Shown one piece after another: positions 55,037 to 63,135 of a stretch of 64,000 nt of DNA. The first letter of the stretch is position 1, and each line of letters starts with the position of its first letter. The position numbers were made by a program, and so were the translations under genes. The notes beneath the pieces were generated by a model. The model did not search any database. It was not told the DNA's origin and saw only the letters and a list, made by a program, of their open reading frames with translations. The stretch is taken from positions 3,708,336 through 3,772,335 of the forward strand of contig NC_019695.1 of the NCBI RefSeq assembly GCF_000317125.1, read 5' to 3'. The stretch comes from Chroococcidiopsis thermalis PCC 7203. GTDB lineage: Bacteria > Cyanobacteriota > Cyanobacteriia > Cyanobacteriales > Chroococcidiopsidaceae.

Positions 55037-55399
55037 ATGATTGATTTGTACGATCTCATTCGCAATATCCAGAAACGTCCTGCTATGTATTTGGGACAAG
55101 CTTCCGTGTCCAATCTCCGCACTTTTCTGGCAGGCTACTGCTTTGCTCGTCGCCAACTAGGAATTCCTCAAACTTCACAAGAACAGCGATTTGCAGAATT
55201 TCCAATTTGGATTCAGCAAAAATTTAATCTAACTTCCAATCAAACCTGGGATCGGATTGTAATGTTTTTCTCTCAGGACGATCGTGCTGCCCTAGAACAG
55301 TTTTTCCAGCTGTTTGATGAATTTGTTCACGAGCATCCTATTGAACTTCAAGCAGATACAAAAACCAATCCGATCGCGGCTGCAAGGACTCAAGAATAA
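55037..55399 (+). CDS. Probable immunity protein of the papain-fold toxin
   Basis: 120 residues from the ATG at 55037, with CTGGAGGAACAA directly before it. Sequence: MIDLYDLIRNIQKRPAMYLG, SVSNLRTFLAGYCFARRQLGIPQ, FAEFPIWIQQKFNLTSNQTW and a helical acidic end. There is no membrane segment or signal. The YDLIRNIQKRPAMYLG start recurs in small proteins next to Tox-PL-2-like genes, as far as I recall, so an immunity role is inferred from position, coupling and composition. The gene ends 19 bp before the second priA-end copy. A DNA-binding antitoxin is not indicated. Confidence 0.6.
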   Translation: MIDLYDLIRNIQKRPAMYLGQASVSNLRTFLAGYCFARRQLGIPQTSQEQRFAEFPIWIQQKFNLTSNQTWDRIVMFFSQDDRAALEQFFQLFDEFVHEHPIELQADTKTNPIAAARTQE

Positions 55400-55417
55400 T
55401 AACAACTGAAGTAGAAA

Positions 55418-55500
55418 CAGGTGCGAGCGCTTTGTCCTCATAATGTGAGTATGATCGTCGATGTCGATCCGCTCAATTTGATGTGATTTGTCTCATCCAA
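55418..55500 (+). repeat. 83-bp direct repeat, copy B (second priA 3' end)
   Basis: Diverged copy of the priA 3' end. It still reads VRALCPHNVSMIVDVDPLNL plus Met and a stop, in the same frame as copy A (VRSLCPNNVSLTIDVDPLNL). Most differences are synonymous or conservative. Confidence 0.9.
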
Positions 55501-55664
55501 GGATCGAACTATGAGCTAGCTCAGAGATACTAGCGAGCAAGTTTGTCAAACTAAAAGTACGACCAAGATGAAGGTTGCGAGTGCGAATGTGGGTTGAACT
55601 GAGTTCGACTTGCACGATTCGATTTGCGATCGGCATTCTTTTATCTTTATTTGGAGGTGCGGCA

Positions 55665-57980
55665 ATGACTGATTCTATATCGGTGAATGGCGATCGCGCC
55701 GCAACTGGAGGGCGATCGCTCAGCCTACCTGCCTGGTTAGTACTCATCTGCATCATTGCCTTTACGACTTTGCTAGCTGCCGGAGCAGCGATCTGGAAAA
55801 ATGCCCCACCCGTCCCCGATGTGGTGCAATCCCCGCAGCAAGAAATTATCCTGACACGAGCCGAGATCCAAGCGGGACAAGAAATCTATCTAGCTCGCGG
55901 CGGGCAACACATTGGCAGTATTTGGGGACATGGCAGCTATCTCGCGCCCGATTGGACGGCTGACGTGCTGCATCGCTGGGGATTAAGCACTGCTGGCGTT
56001 CTCTATAACAGTCAGCCAGATTTTTCTCAAGCAGACTTGGATGCTTTACCCGCTCCCGAAAGAGCCAGTTTGGCAGCAAGGGTAAGCGAGCAGTTCAAGA
56101 CCAACCGCTACGATCCCCAAACCCGCACGCTACTCCTGACGGATGCTCAAACTCAAGGCTTGAAACAAGTTTTTCAAGATTATCAGCCACTTTTAGCGCA
56201 TGGTTCTGCCATCCACTCTATTCCTGATGGCTGGTTCAAAGACGATACCCAAATTCGCAATGTCACTGGCTTCTTTGCCTGGACTGCTTGGGCAGCTTCT
56301 GCCAATCGCCCCAATGCTCCTTTTTCCTATACGGCGAATTGGCCCGCCGATCGCCTAATTGGTAATCAAGCTCCAGGACAGTTTATCACCTGGTCGATCC
56401 TATCTGTGGTGGTTTTGATTGCGGGTATTGGCGTGTTTCTATTTATCTACCTGACGCAAGAAGAAACAGATGAAGTCCAGCCCGTTCCGGCTCGTCCAGC
56501 CGTCCGCATTCCTACGCCCAGCCAGAAAGTAACCTCGCTATTTTTTGGCGTGGCGATGACATTGTTTCTGGTGCAAATTTTAATGGGGATGTTTACCGCG
56601 CACTATGCCGTGGAAGGGGAAGGATTTTACGGTATTCCCCTGATGCAATTCCTTCCCTATGCTGCCTCGCGCACCTGGCATCTGCAACTCGCTCTGTTTT
56701 GGATTGCTACCTGTTGGTTAGCGGCTGGATTGTATTTTGCGCCTCGGTTCGGTCAACACGAACCCAAGCATCAAGCCTTGGGCAATACCGTTCTGCTGGG
56801 AGCGTTGGCGATCGTAGTGGTCGGCTCGATCGTTGGCACTTGGCAAGCCGTGACAGGGGTGCTGGACGTAAAAGATAGCTTCCTTTGGGGACATCAGGGC
56901 TACGAGTACATTGAATTAGGGCGAGTTTGGCAACTGCTGTTGATTGGCAGCATGGTCTTTTGGTTGTGGCTGCTGTACCGTGCCTTCAAGCCTGCCCTGA
57001 AACAGGAAAAAACTCCGACGGGGTTAAGTCACTTTTTCCTCTACAGTGCAATTACGATTCCTCTGTTTTATTCGGTGGGGTTAGCCTACACCAACCACAC
57101 ATCCCTGAGCATTGCAGAGTATTGGCGCTGGTGGGTGATTCACTTATGGGTGGAAGGTTTCTTCGAGGTGTTTGCGACAGTGGTAATTGCCTATTTGTGT
57201 AGCGAACTGGGATTCCTCAAGAAATCCTCGGCATTACGCGCCACCTATCTCACCACGATTCTCTATTTAGGCAGTGGGGTAATCGGTACATTGCACCACC
57301 TATACTTCTCCGGTACGCCGACATTTATTGCCGCGATGGGAGCGGTATTTTCGGCGCTGGAAGTCGTACCCCTGACACTGATTGGCTTTGAAGTCTTGAA
57401 GACCCTAAGACTATCTCAGGAAGCAGAAGGGTTTTACCGTTGGCCGCTACGCTTTTTCATTGCCACCTGTTTCTGGAATTTAATCGGTGCGGGAGTGTTT
57501 GGCTTTTTAATTAACCCTCCGATTGTCTTGTATTACTCTCAAGGACTGAACACGACTCCAATTCACGCCCATTCTGCTTTGTTTGGCGTGTATGGTTGTT
57601 TAGCTCTAGCGCTGATGTTGTTTGCCTTGCGGGAATTTGTGCCAGAACAGGCTTGGAACGAGCGGCTCTTGCGTTTTAGCTTCTGGACGATTAATGGCGG
57701 TTTAGTTGGAATGCTAGTTTTAGGACTAATTCCCAATGGCTTCTACCAATTGGCGCAGTCGATCGAACACGGCACTTGGTATGCTCGTAGTGCTGAGGTG
57801 ATTAGTAGCCCGTGGATGCGATGGACTGTATGGTTGCGGATTCCAGGTGATATTATTTTTGCGATCGGTGCGTTGACAATGTTTGTGTTTACGATGAGAG
57901 CGATCGTTGCTGTCTTTCGCTTTCCGGTCAAAACGACACAATCGGAGTTACCAAATAAGGCAATTGAGGTATTGCGCTAA
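55665..57980 (+). CDS. norB: Quinol-dependent nitric oxide reductase
   Basis: 771 residues from the ATG at 55665, which has TTTGGAGGTGCGGCA before it; an earlier frame start at 55575 is a poor candidate. It reduces two NO to N2O using quinol electrons. An N-terminal helix is followed by a large extracytoplasmic domain (about 40-230). The twelve-helix haem-copper core has HLQLALFW, WWVIHLWVEGFFEVFATVVIAYL (His and Glu of the NOR site), GTLHHLYF (paired His) and HAHSALFGVYG. The fused single-subunit form lacks a NorC gene. The stop overlaps the convergent kinase gene by 3 bp. Confidence 0.93.
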   Translation: MTDSISVNGDRAATGGRSLSLPAWLVLICIIAFTTLLAAGAAIWKNAPPVPDVVQSPQQEIILTRAEIQAGQEIYLARGGQHIGSIWGHGSYLAPDWTADVLHRWGLSTAGVLYNSQPDFSQADLDALPAPERASLAARVSEQFKTNRYDPQTRTLLLTDAQTQGLKQVFQDYQPLLAHGSAIHSIPDGWFKDDTQIRNVTGFFAWTAWAASANRPNAPFSYTANWPADRLIGNQAPGQFITWSILSVVVLIAGIGVFLFIYLTQEETDEVQPVPARPAVRIPTPSQKVTSLFFGVAMTLFLVQILMGMFTAHYAVEGEGFYGIPLMQFLPYAASRTWHLQLALFWIATCWLAAGLYFAPRFGQHEPKHQALGNTVLLGALAIVVVGSIVGTWQAVTGVLDVKDSFLWGHQGYEYIELGRVWQLLLIGSMVFWLWLLYRAFKPALKQEKTPTGLSHFFLYSAITIPLFYSVGLAYTNHTSLSIAEYWRWWVIHLWVEGFFEVFATVVIAYLCSELGFLKKSSALRATYLTTILYLGSGVIGTLHHLYFSGTPTFIAAMGAVFSALEVVPLTLIGFEVLKTLRLSQEAEGFYRWPLRFFIATCFWNLIGAGVFGFLINPPIVLYYSQGLNTTPIHAHSALFGVYGCLALALMLFALREFVPEQAWNERLLRFSFWTINGGLVGMLVLGLIPNGFYQLAQSIEHGTWYARSAEVISSPWMRWTVWLRIPGDIIFAIGALTMFVFTMRAIVAVFRFPVKTTQSELPNKAIEVLR

Positions 57981-59236
57981 GACATCACTGAGAATGACAG
58001 GGGTAAAACGACTGTGAAAGTCGTTCCCTGCCCCAGTTCGCTGTTGACATAAATCTTGCCTGAGTGCTGAGTTGTAATTGTCTTGGCGATAGCTAAACCC
58101 AAGCCATAGCCGCTTGAATGATAGGAGCGAGCCTCATCTGCCTGCCAAAAGGGATCGAAAATTCGATCCCTATCTTCTGTCGCAATGCCAATTCCAGTAT
58201 CTCGAACGTCAACTTGAATCTGCGTGCCTTGAGTCCGCGCTGTTACCCAAATTCGCCCGCCCTTTGGGGTGTATTGAATTGCATTGCCAATTAAGTTAGA
58301 GAATAGTCGATTGATATGAGCGATGTCTCCCAATACATATAGCCCTGAAGTTAAATCTGATGTTAGGAGAATTTCTTTTGCTTGAGCTTGGGGTTCAAAG
58401 GACTCTACTAAACTTTTTAATGTTGGCTCCAGATCTAAAGGGGCTTTTGCTGAGTGGGGTATCTGTTGAGTTTGGTCGGAGCGGGCGAGAAAGAGCAAAT
58501 CCTCAATCAGGTTTGTCATTTGGTCGGCAGCCCAGGCGATCGCTGCTATTCTTTTTTTATCCGCAGCATGAATTCGCTCTGGATGATTTAAAATCAAACC
58601 GATATTACTTTTAATCACTGTCAAAGGGCTTCTTAGTTCGTGAGAAGCGTTGGCAGTAAACCATTTGACTCGCATCAGACTTTGTTCGATCGGTTGCACT
58701 GTTTGGCGCGTCAGCCAATATCCACCCAATCCACACAATCCCAGTTCTGTAAGCAGACCGAGACTCAACCGCCAGCGCCACTTTTCCAGCAACTCATCCA
58801 CTGTTCTGAGAGATTTACTGACTCGAACATAGCCCTGCAATTGTCCTGCTCTTTGAATGTCAGGACTACGAACGGCGATCGTTAACTGGCGTAACTGCCC
58901 AATTTGCTGCACCGAGTCAGACACTTGGGGGGGCAGCGACGATCTACGCCTTCCCTGTGTTGCCAAGGGTTTACCATTAGCATCGAACCATTCCAATGTC
59001 ACGCCGCGAATTTCTAAATCATCCCAAATATCATCATTCAAATCGATCTGAGGATGCTTCTGCTTGCCTAGACTCAAGGCTGCAATTCTTGCCATAGCCG
59101 TCAGTTGCTGGTCTAAATCCCAGTAGAGACTGCGAGCAAATAACCAATAGGTCACTCCCGCAAACGCACCTAATAGCACTGCCATAATTGCCAAATACGT
59201 GCCAAACAAGCGGTATCTAAGAGCTTTTGAATTCAC
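57977..59236 (-). CDS. Sensor histidine kinase next to norB
   Basis: 419 residues. Two helices (LFGTYLAIMAVLLGAFAGVTYWLF, about 10-33; LSLGLLTELGLCGLGGYWL, about 155-175) bracket a periplasmic sensor of about 120 residues. The HisKA motif is FTANASHELRSPLTVIKSNIGLIL. ATPase motifs are LFSNLIGNAIQYTP, DTGIGIA and GYGLGLAIAKTIT. Its start overlaps the response-regulator stop by 4 bp, and its stop meets the norB stop on the opposite strand. The signal sensed is unknown; linkage to NO is positional only. Confidence 0.9.
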   Translation of the reverse strand: MNSKALRYRLFGTYLAIMAVLLGAFAGVTYWLFARSLYWDLDQQLTAMARIAALSLGKQKHPQIDLNDDIWDDLEIRGVTLEWFDANGKPLATQGRRRSSLPPQVSDSVQQIGQLRQLTIAVRSPDIQRAGQLQGYVRVSKSLRTVDELLEKWRWRLSLGLLTELGLCGLGGYWLTRQTVQPIEQSLMRVKWFTANASHELRSPLTVIKSNIGLILNHPERIHAADKKRIAAIAWAADQMTNLIEDLLFLARSDQTQQIPHSAKAPLDLEPTLKSLVESFEPQAQAKEILLTSDLTSGLYVLGDIAHINRLFSNLIGNAIQYTPKGGRIWVTARTQGTQIQVDVRDTGIGIATEDRDRIFDPFWQADEARSYHSSGYGLGLAIAKTITTQHSGKIYVNSELGQGTTFTVVLPLSFSVMS

Positions 59237-59910
59237 GATCGCTCCTTGAGGCGATAACCCAAGCCGTGGACTGTTTGGATTGCGTCTTTCGGGACTCCTA
59301 CGTTTGTCAGCTTATGGCGCAGGCGCTTAATGTGCGCCCTCACGACTTCTTCATTCGGCGAATCTTCTAATGCCCAGAGGCGATCCAAAAGCTCAGCTTG
59401 GCTGAAGATCCGCTGGCGATTGCGCAAAAACAATTCCAGCATTTGATATTCTTTGGAGGTGACATTAACTGCTTGGGAGCCATAGGTGACAGCTAAGGTG
59501 CTGGGGTCTAACTTTAACTCTCCCCAACTGAGAATCGGTTGTCGCCCCGGACTATCTCGACGTAACAAGGCGCGGATGCGGGCTGCTAATTCGTTGACAT
59601 CAAAAGGTTTAATGACGTAATCATCAGCCCCACTATCCAAACCGACAATCTTATCAGCAGAGGAGTCCCGTGCTGTCAGCATCAAAATTGGTTTTCCATA
59701 ACCAGAACTACGCAGACGCTTGCAGAGACTAATGCCATCGAGCTTAGGTAGCATCAGATCTAGCAAAATCAAGTCGTAGTCGAAAGCCTCCGCCTGTTGC
59801 CAACCAGCTTCTCCATCGAGGGCAATATCTACGACATAATGCTGGTCTTGCAGCACGTCTGCTAATGTCTCCGCAATCAGTTCGTTATCCTCGACTACTA
59901 AAATACGCAT
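59233..59910 (-). CDS. OmpR-family response regulator next to norB
   Basis: 225 residues. The receiver has LVVEDNELIAETLADVL, YDLILLDLMLPKLDG, LMLTARD and DYVIKPFDVNELAARIRALLRR. The winged helix is VTSKEYQMLELFLRNRQRIFSQAELLDRLW with VRAHIKRLRHKL and IQTVHGLGYRLK. It overlaps its kinase gene by 4 bp (translational coupling). It is divergent from the small membrane protein gene at 60037, a candidate target; the 126 bp between them could hold a shared operator. Confidence 0.9.
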   Translation of the reverse strand: MRILVVEDNELIAETLADVLQDQHYVVDIALDGEAGWQQAEAFDYDLILLDLMLPKLDGISLCKRLRSSGYGKPILMLTARDSSADKIVGLDSGADDYVIKPFDVNELAARIRALLRRDSPGRQPILSWGELKLDPSTLAVTYGSQAVNVTSKEYQMLELFLRNRQRIFSQAELLDRLWALEDSPNEEVVRAHIKRLRHKLTNVGVPKDAIQTVHGLGYRLKERS

Positions 59911-60036
59911 CGTTTCGATCTCGATCGCATTTAAGTTTCACAAATTAGTCACATTCGTTGCCTATGCTTACGTTATAGCTGAATCTTAGAACTTGGCTAA
60001 CGAATAATAAAAATTATTTCGGCTTGGAGTTACGTA

Positions 60037-60225
60037 ATGCTGAGCGAAATTACCTTAAATCCCACCTTATCCGAGCAAACATCTGAATGCCACATCGGTG
60101 AATGTCTCATCGATCGCGCTGAAATCGATTGCTATCCCTACGCGACTCGGGGAGTTTTGTTTGGAATTCTCTTTGGGAGTCTGTTTTGGGGGGCGATCGC
60201 TGGTGTCTTCATGCTACTACTGTAA
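60037..60225 (+). CDS. Hypothetical small membrane protein
   Basis: 62 residues: an N-terminal soluble part with several Cys (CHIGECLIDRAEIDCYPYATRG), then one C-terminal helix (VLFGILFGSLFWGAIAGVFMLLL). TTGGAGTTACGTA precedes the ATG, a good ribosome-binding site. Three Cys in the first half could bind metal or form a disulfide. I do not recognise the family. Its place beside the divergent two-component genes and norB suggests a related stress response, but this is inference. Confidence 0.6.
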   Translation: MLSEITLNPTLSEQTSECHIGECLIDRAEIDCYPYATRGVLFGILFGSLFWGAIAGVFMLLL

Positions 60226-60396
60226 AATATCTTAAGCTTGACTAACTCGCTAGCGATCGCGGGAACTCAAAAGCGAGAACAGCTACTTTTATGTTGTTAC
60301 CAGTCAAAAATTACCGATTTCAGATATCGATCTCCCGATCTTTCAGGGTTTGCTGTCTTTCCTACTTTCAAAAAGAGATTTTAATGCATTAATTAA

Positions 60397-60413
60397 GGTG
60401 GGCAATGCCCACC
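60397..60413. repeat. GGTGGGCAATGCCCACC palindrome
   Basis: 8-bp GGTGGGCA/TGCCCACC arms around one base, between the small membrane protein and the ABC ATPase genes. It might close the ABC gene transcript. No T-tract. Confidence 0.55.
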
Positions 60414-60448
60414 CTACTAATAACTAGATAAACATTACTGATAACTGG

Positions 60449-62338
60449 TCACTGCTCCCCGATCGCTGATATATGTTGCTGGCGTTGGTGAATTCTTTCT
60501 GGCGAACCCGTAGGGATCGAAGCGATTAATTTGCGCGTGTATTCTTGTTGCGGTTGGGAATAAATTGTTTCTGCACTTCCCTGTTCTACAAGTTGTCCCT
60601 GATTCATCACCAAAATGCGATCGCTCATGAATTTTACCACGCTCAAATCGTGAGAGATAAATATATAAGTGAGCTTTAATTCTTGTTGTAATTCTTTTAA
60701 AAGATTGAGTACCTGTGCTTGTACCGACACATCTAATGAGGAAACAGATTCATCGCAGATAATAAATTTAACTTCAGGATAAAGAGCTAGCGCTCTAGCA
60801 ATACAAATTCGCTGCCGTTGTCCGCCAGAAAATTCATGAGGATAGCGGTTCATCAATTTAGGTTCTATCCCAACTTTAGCTAAAAATTCTGCGGCTCTTT
60901 CTCGTCGCTGTCTCGTTGTCTTACTCGTGCCATGAATCCACATTGGTTCCATCACTGCATCGCCAATCTTCATCCGAGGATCGAGAGAACTATATGGATT
61001 TTGAAACACGATTTGCATTTCGCGGCGGAGTCGCTGTAACTGTTCGCCTTTAAGTGTGGTGACATCTTTGCCAGCAAAAAAGATTTTCCCGCCCATCGGT
61101 TGAATCAGCCGTAAAATCGTTCTCCCCAAAGTTGTTTTGCCGCAACCAGATTCACCGACTAATCCTAAAGTTTCTCCTGGATAAACTTGAAACTCAACGT
61201 TATTTACTGCCATGAAATAGCGCTTTGCTCGACCGAAACTTCCTCGAATGGGGAAGCCAACTTGAAGATTTTTGACTTCTAACAGAGGTGGCTGTTGTTG
61301 TAATTGCTCTACCCGTTGGTGAGTGGCTTCTGATGGAATTAAAGCGGGATAATGCGGTTGTTTTGACTCAATTTCCAATTCTCCTGTAGGGGTTTCCCTC
61401 ACGGTCATGAAGTCGGCAACTGTCAGGAGTTTTTGCGGTCGGGAATCTAGCGCCGGACGACAGGCTAATAAGCCTTTCGTGTAAGGGTGTTGGGGTTGGG
61501 AAAAAATCTGCTCTACTGCACCGTACTCGACAATTTTCCCCTTGTACATCACCGCGATCGCATCGGCAATTTCTGCCACCAATCCCAAGTCGTGGGTAAT
61601 AAACATCATCGACATCTGACGGCGATCGCGCAATTCCCGCAACAAGTCCATAATCGTCGCTTGTACGGTCACGTCTAGGGCTGTGGTAGGCTCGTCAGCA
61701 ATCAAAATGGCGGGATTGCAGGAAATTGCCATTGCAATTGTCACCCGCTGTAATTGCCCTCCTGATAGCTCGTGGGGATAGCGATCGAGTATGGCGAGTT
61801 TTTGTTGGTTGACCCAGGTTTGAATTTCCCTTGACGATGCATTTGGCTGCTTGACGGTGGCGAAATATTTCTGTTGTAACTCTTCGTCACTGGGTAAAAG
61901 TTTGACTTCCTGCAACCGTGCCGTGGCTTGACGACGGGCTTCAGCTTGAGATACGTTTTGATGCAAGCGAATGGCTTCAGTTAATTGAAACCCAATTGTA
62001 AAGACTGGGTTGAGGGCGCTCATCGGCTCTTGAAACACCATTGCCAAGCGATCGCCCCGATATTTCTGCATCTGGGCAGAAGATAGTTGCAATAAATCTA
62101 CTGCCTGCCCGTCTGCTGCCCAAAATTTGATTTGTCCCCCCGTCACCTTCCCAGGAGTCGGAATCAGTCCCATCATCGCCAAGGACGTGACTGATTTTCC
62201 CGAACCCGATTCCCCTACAATTCCCAGGGTTTGCCCCCGCTTCAGTTCAAACGAAATGCCGTTAACAGCTTTAATGAGTCTATTGTCATCTGTAGCAAAC
62301 TCTACGTGTAAATCGCGAACTGTGAGGACATCACTCAT
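60449..62338 (-). CDS. Fused DppD-DppF-type ABC transporter ATPase
   Basis: 629 residues with two complete ATPase domains. The first (about 1-290) has GIVGESGSGKSVTSLAMMG, LSGGQLQRVTIAMAIS and ILIADEPTTALD; the second (about 350-615) has GLVGESGCGKTTLGRTILR, FSGGQRQRICIARALA and FIICDESVSSLD. Both carry the oligopeptide-type C-terminal motif (HPYTKGLLACRPALDS and QQEYTRKLIASIP). It powers peptide-type importers. The DppC-type permease at 35827 is a possible partner. No permease gene is adjacent. Confidence 0.92.
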   Translation of the reverse strand: MSDVLTVRDLHVEFATDDNRLIKAVNGISFELKRGQTLGIVGESGSGKSVTSLAMMGLIPTPGKVTGGQIKFWAADGQAVDLLQLSSAQMQKYRGDRLAMVFQEPMSALNPVFTIGFQLTEAIRLHQNVSQAEARRQATARLQEVKLLPSDEELQQKYFATVKQPNASSREIQTWVNQQKLAILDRYPHELSGGQLQRVTIAMAISCNPAILIADEPTTALDVTVQATIMDLLRELRDRRQMSMMFITHDLGLVAEIADAIAVMYKGKIVEYGAVEQIFSQPQHPYTKGLLACRPALDSRPQKLLTVADFMTVRETPTGELEIESKQPHYPALIPSEATHQRVEQLQQQPPLLEVKNLQVGFPIRGSFGRAKRYFMAVNNVEFQVYPGETLGLVGESGCGKTTLGRTILRLIQPMGGKIFFAGKDVTTLKGEQLQRLRREMQIVFQNPYSSLDPRMKIGDAVMEPMWIHGTSKTTRQRRERAAEFLAKVGIEPKLMNRYPHEFSGGQRQRICIARALALYPEVKFIICDESVSSLDVSVQAQVLNLLKELQQELKLTYIFISHDLSVVKFMSDRILVMNQGQLVEQGSAETIYSQPQQEYTRKLIASIPTGSPERIHQRQQHISAIGEQ

Positions 62339-62388
62339 AGGAGTTAGCGGGGCGATCGATAAATTAACTGGATCTTAACAGCACCGCT

Positions 62389-62420
62389 TGGTAGTTGGTA
62401 ATTGGTAATTGGTAGTTGGT
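62389..62420. repeat. Heptamer tandem repeat upstream of the ABC ATPase gene
   Basis: Four TAGTTGG/TAATTGG units; a TTTTGAC run (62497-62522) and CCATTAC units (62527-62549) follow before ssb. Confidence 0.8.
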
Positions 62421-62550
62421 GAGTTAAGCAAGAGGCGAGAGACGAGAGAAATAACTCGTGAATGTTTGAATTCTTCTGGCTCCTGACTCCTAGTTTTTGA
62501 CTTTTAACTTTTGCCTTTTGACTTCCCCATTACCCATTACCCATTACCAG

Positions 62551-63033
62551 TTAAAACGGAATATCATCCTCATCGACTTCTACAGGCGCTTTGGGTGACT
62601 CTTGAGGTGCGGCTACGGCGACAGGGGTGGGTTGTCTTTCGACTGGCGCTGAAGCACGCGGCTGGGGCGCTGGTGGGGTGTAGCTACTTGTTTCTTCCCG
62701 TTCGGTGGCGGAAGACATGAGGTTAACACCATCCAGCCTGTGAATGCGTTGTGCGGTTAATTCAGCGCGTTTCTCTTTAAAGCCCTCTTGTCGCTCTACA
62801 GTATTCATACCTAAACGACCTTCAATAATGACGCGATCGCCTTTGTGGTAGTTTTGCTGAATTTCGTCTGCCATTTTGCCCCAACCGACAACTCTTAGAG
62901 TCGCTGGGGGGTCTTCTGCCCGTAGCCCAGGAATACTAACCATCATTTCGGCGATCGCCAGCAGGTTGTCGTTATTGACGTGACGTAGTTGCGGCTCTTC
63001 TTTAATTTCTGCCATCAAAATACAGCTGTTCAT
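62551..63033 (-). CDS. ssb: Single-stranded DNA-binding protein
   Basis: 160 residues. The OB-fold region (about 1-105) shows MNSCILMAEIKEEPQLRHVNND, LRVVGWGKMADEIQQNYHKGDRVIIEGRLGMNTVERQEGFKEKRAELTAQRI. The tail is Pro/Ala-rich and ends VDEDDIPF, the acidic tip that recruits partner proteins. ACAAAGGAGACGAAGAC precedes the ATG. Its stop lies against heptamer repeats. Confidence 0.9.
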   Translation of the reverse strand: MNSCILMAEIKEEPQLRHVNNDNLLAIAEMMVSIPGLRAEDPPATLRVVGWGKMADEIQQNYHKGDRVIIEGRLGMNTVERQEGFKEKRAELTAQRIHRLDGVNLMSSATEREETSSYTPPAPQPRASAPVERQPTPVAVAAPQESPKAPVEVDEDDIPF

Positions 63034-63135
63034 GTCTTCGTCTCCTTTGTGTAGGGTGTAGGGAGTCGTTATTGGTGGTTGAAAGTAGACGGTTAACCGT
63101 CTACTTTCAACTCACTTCTCCTTTATACTTCATCC

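Noticed and set aside
54540-55500. Insertion sequence between the priA-end repeats
   Set aside because: No transposase or integrase frame and no terminal inverted repeats; the repeats are copies of a gene end.
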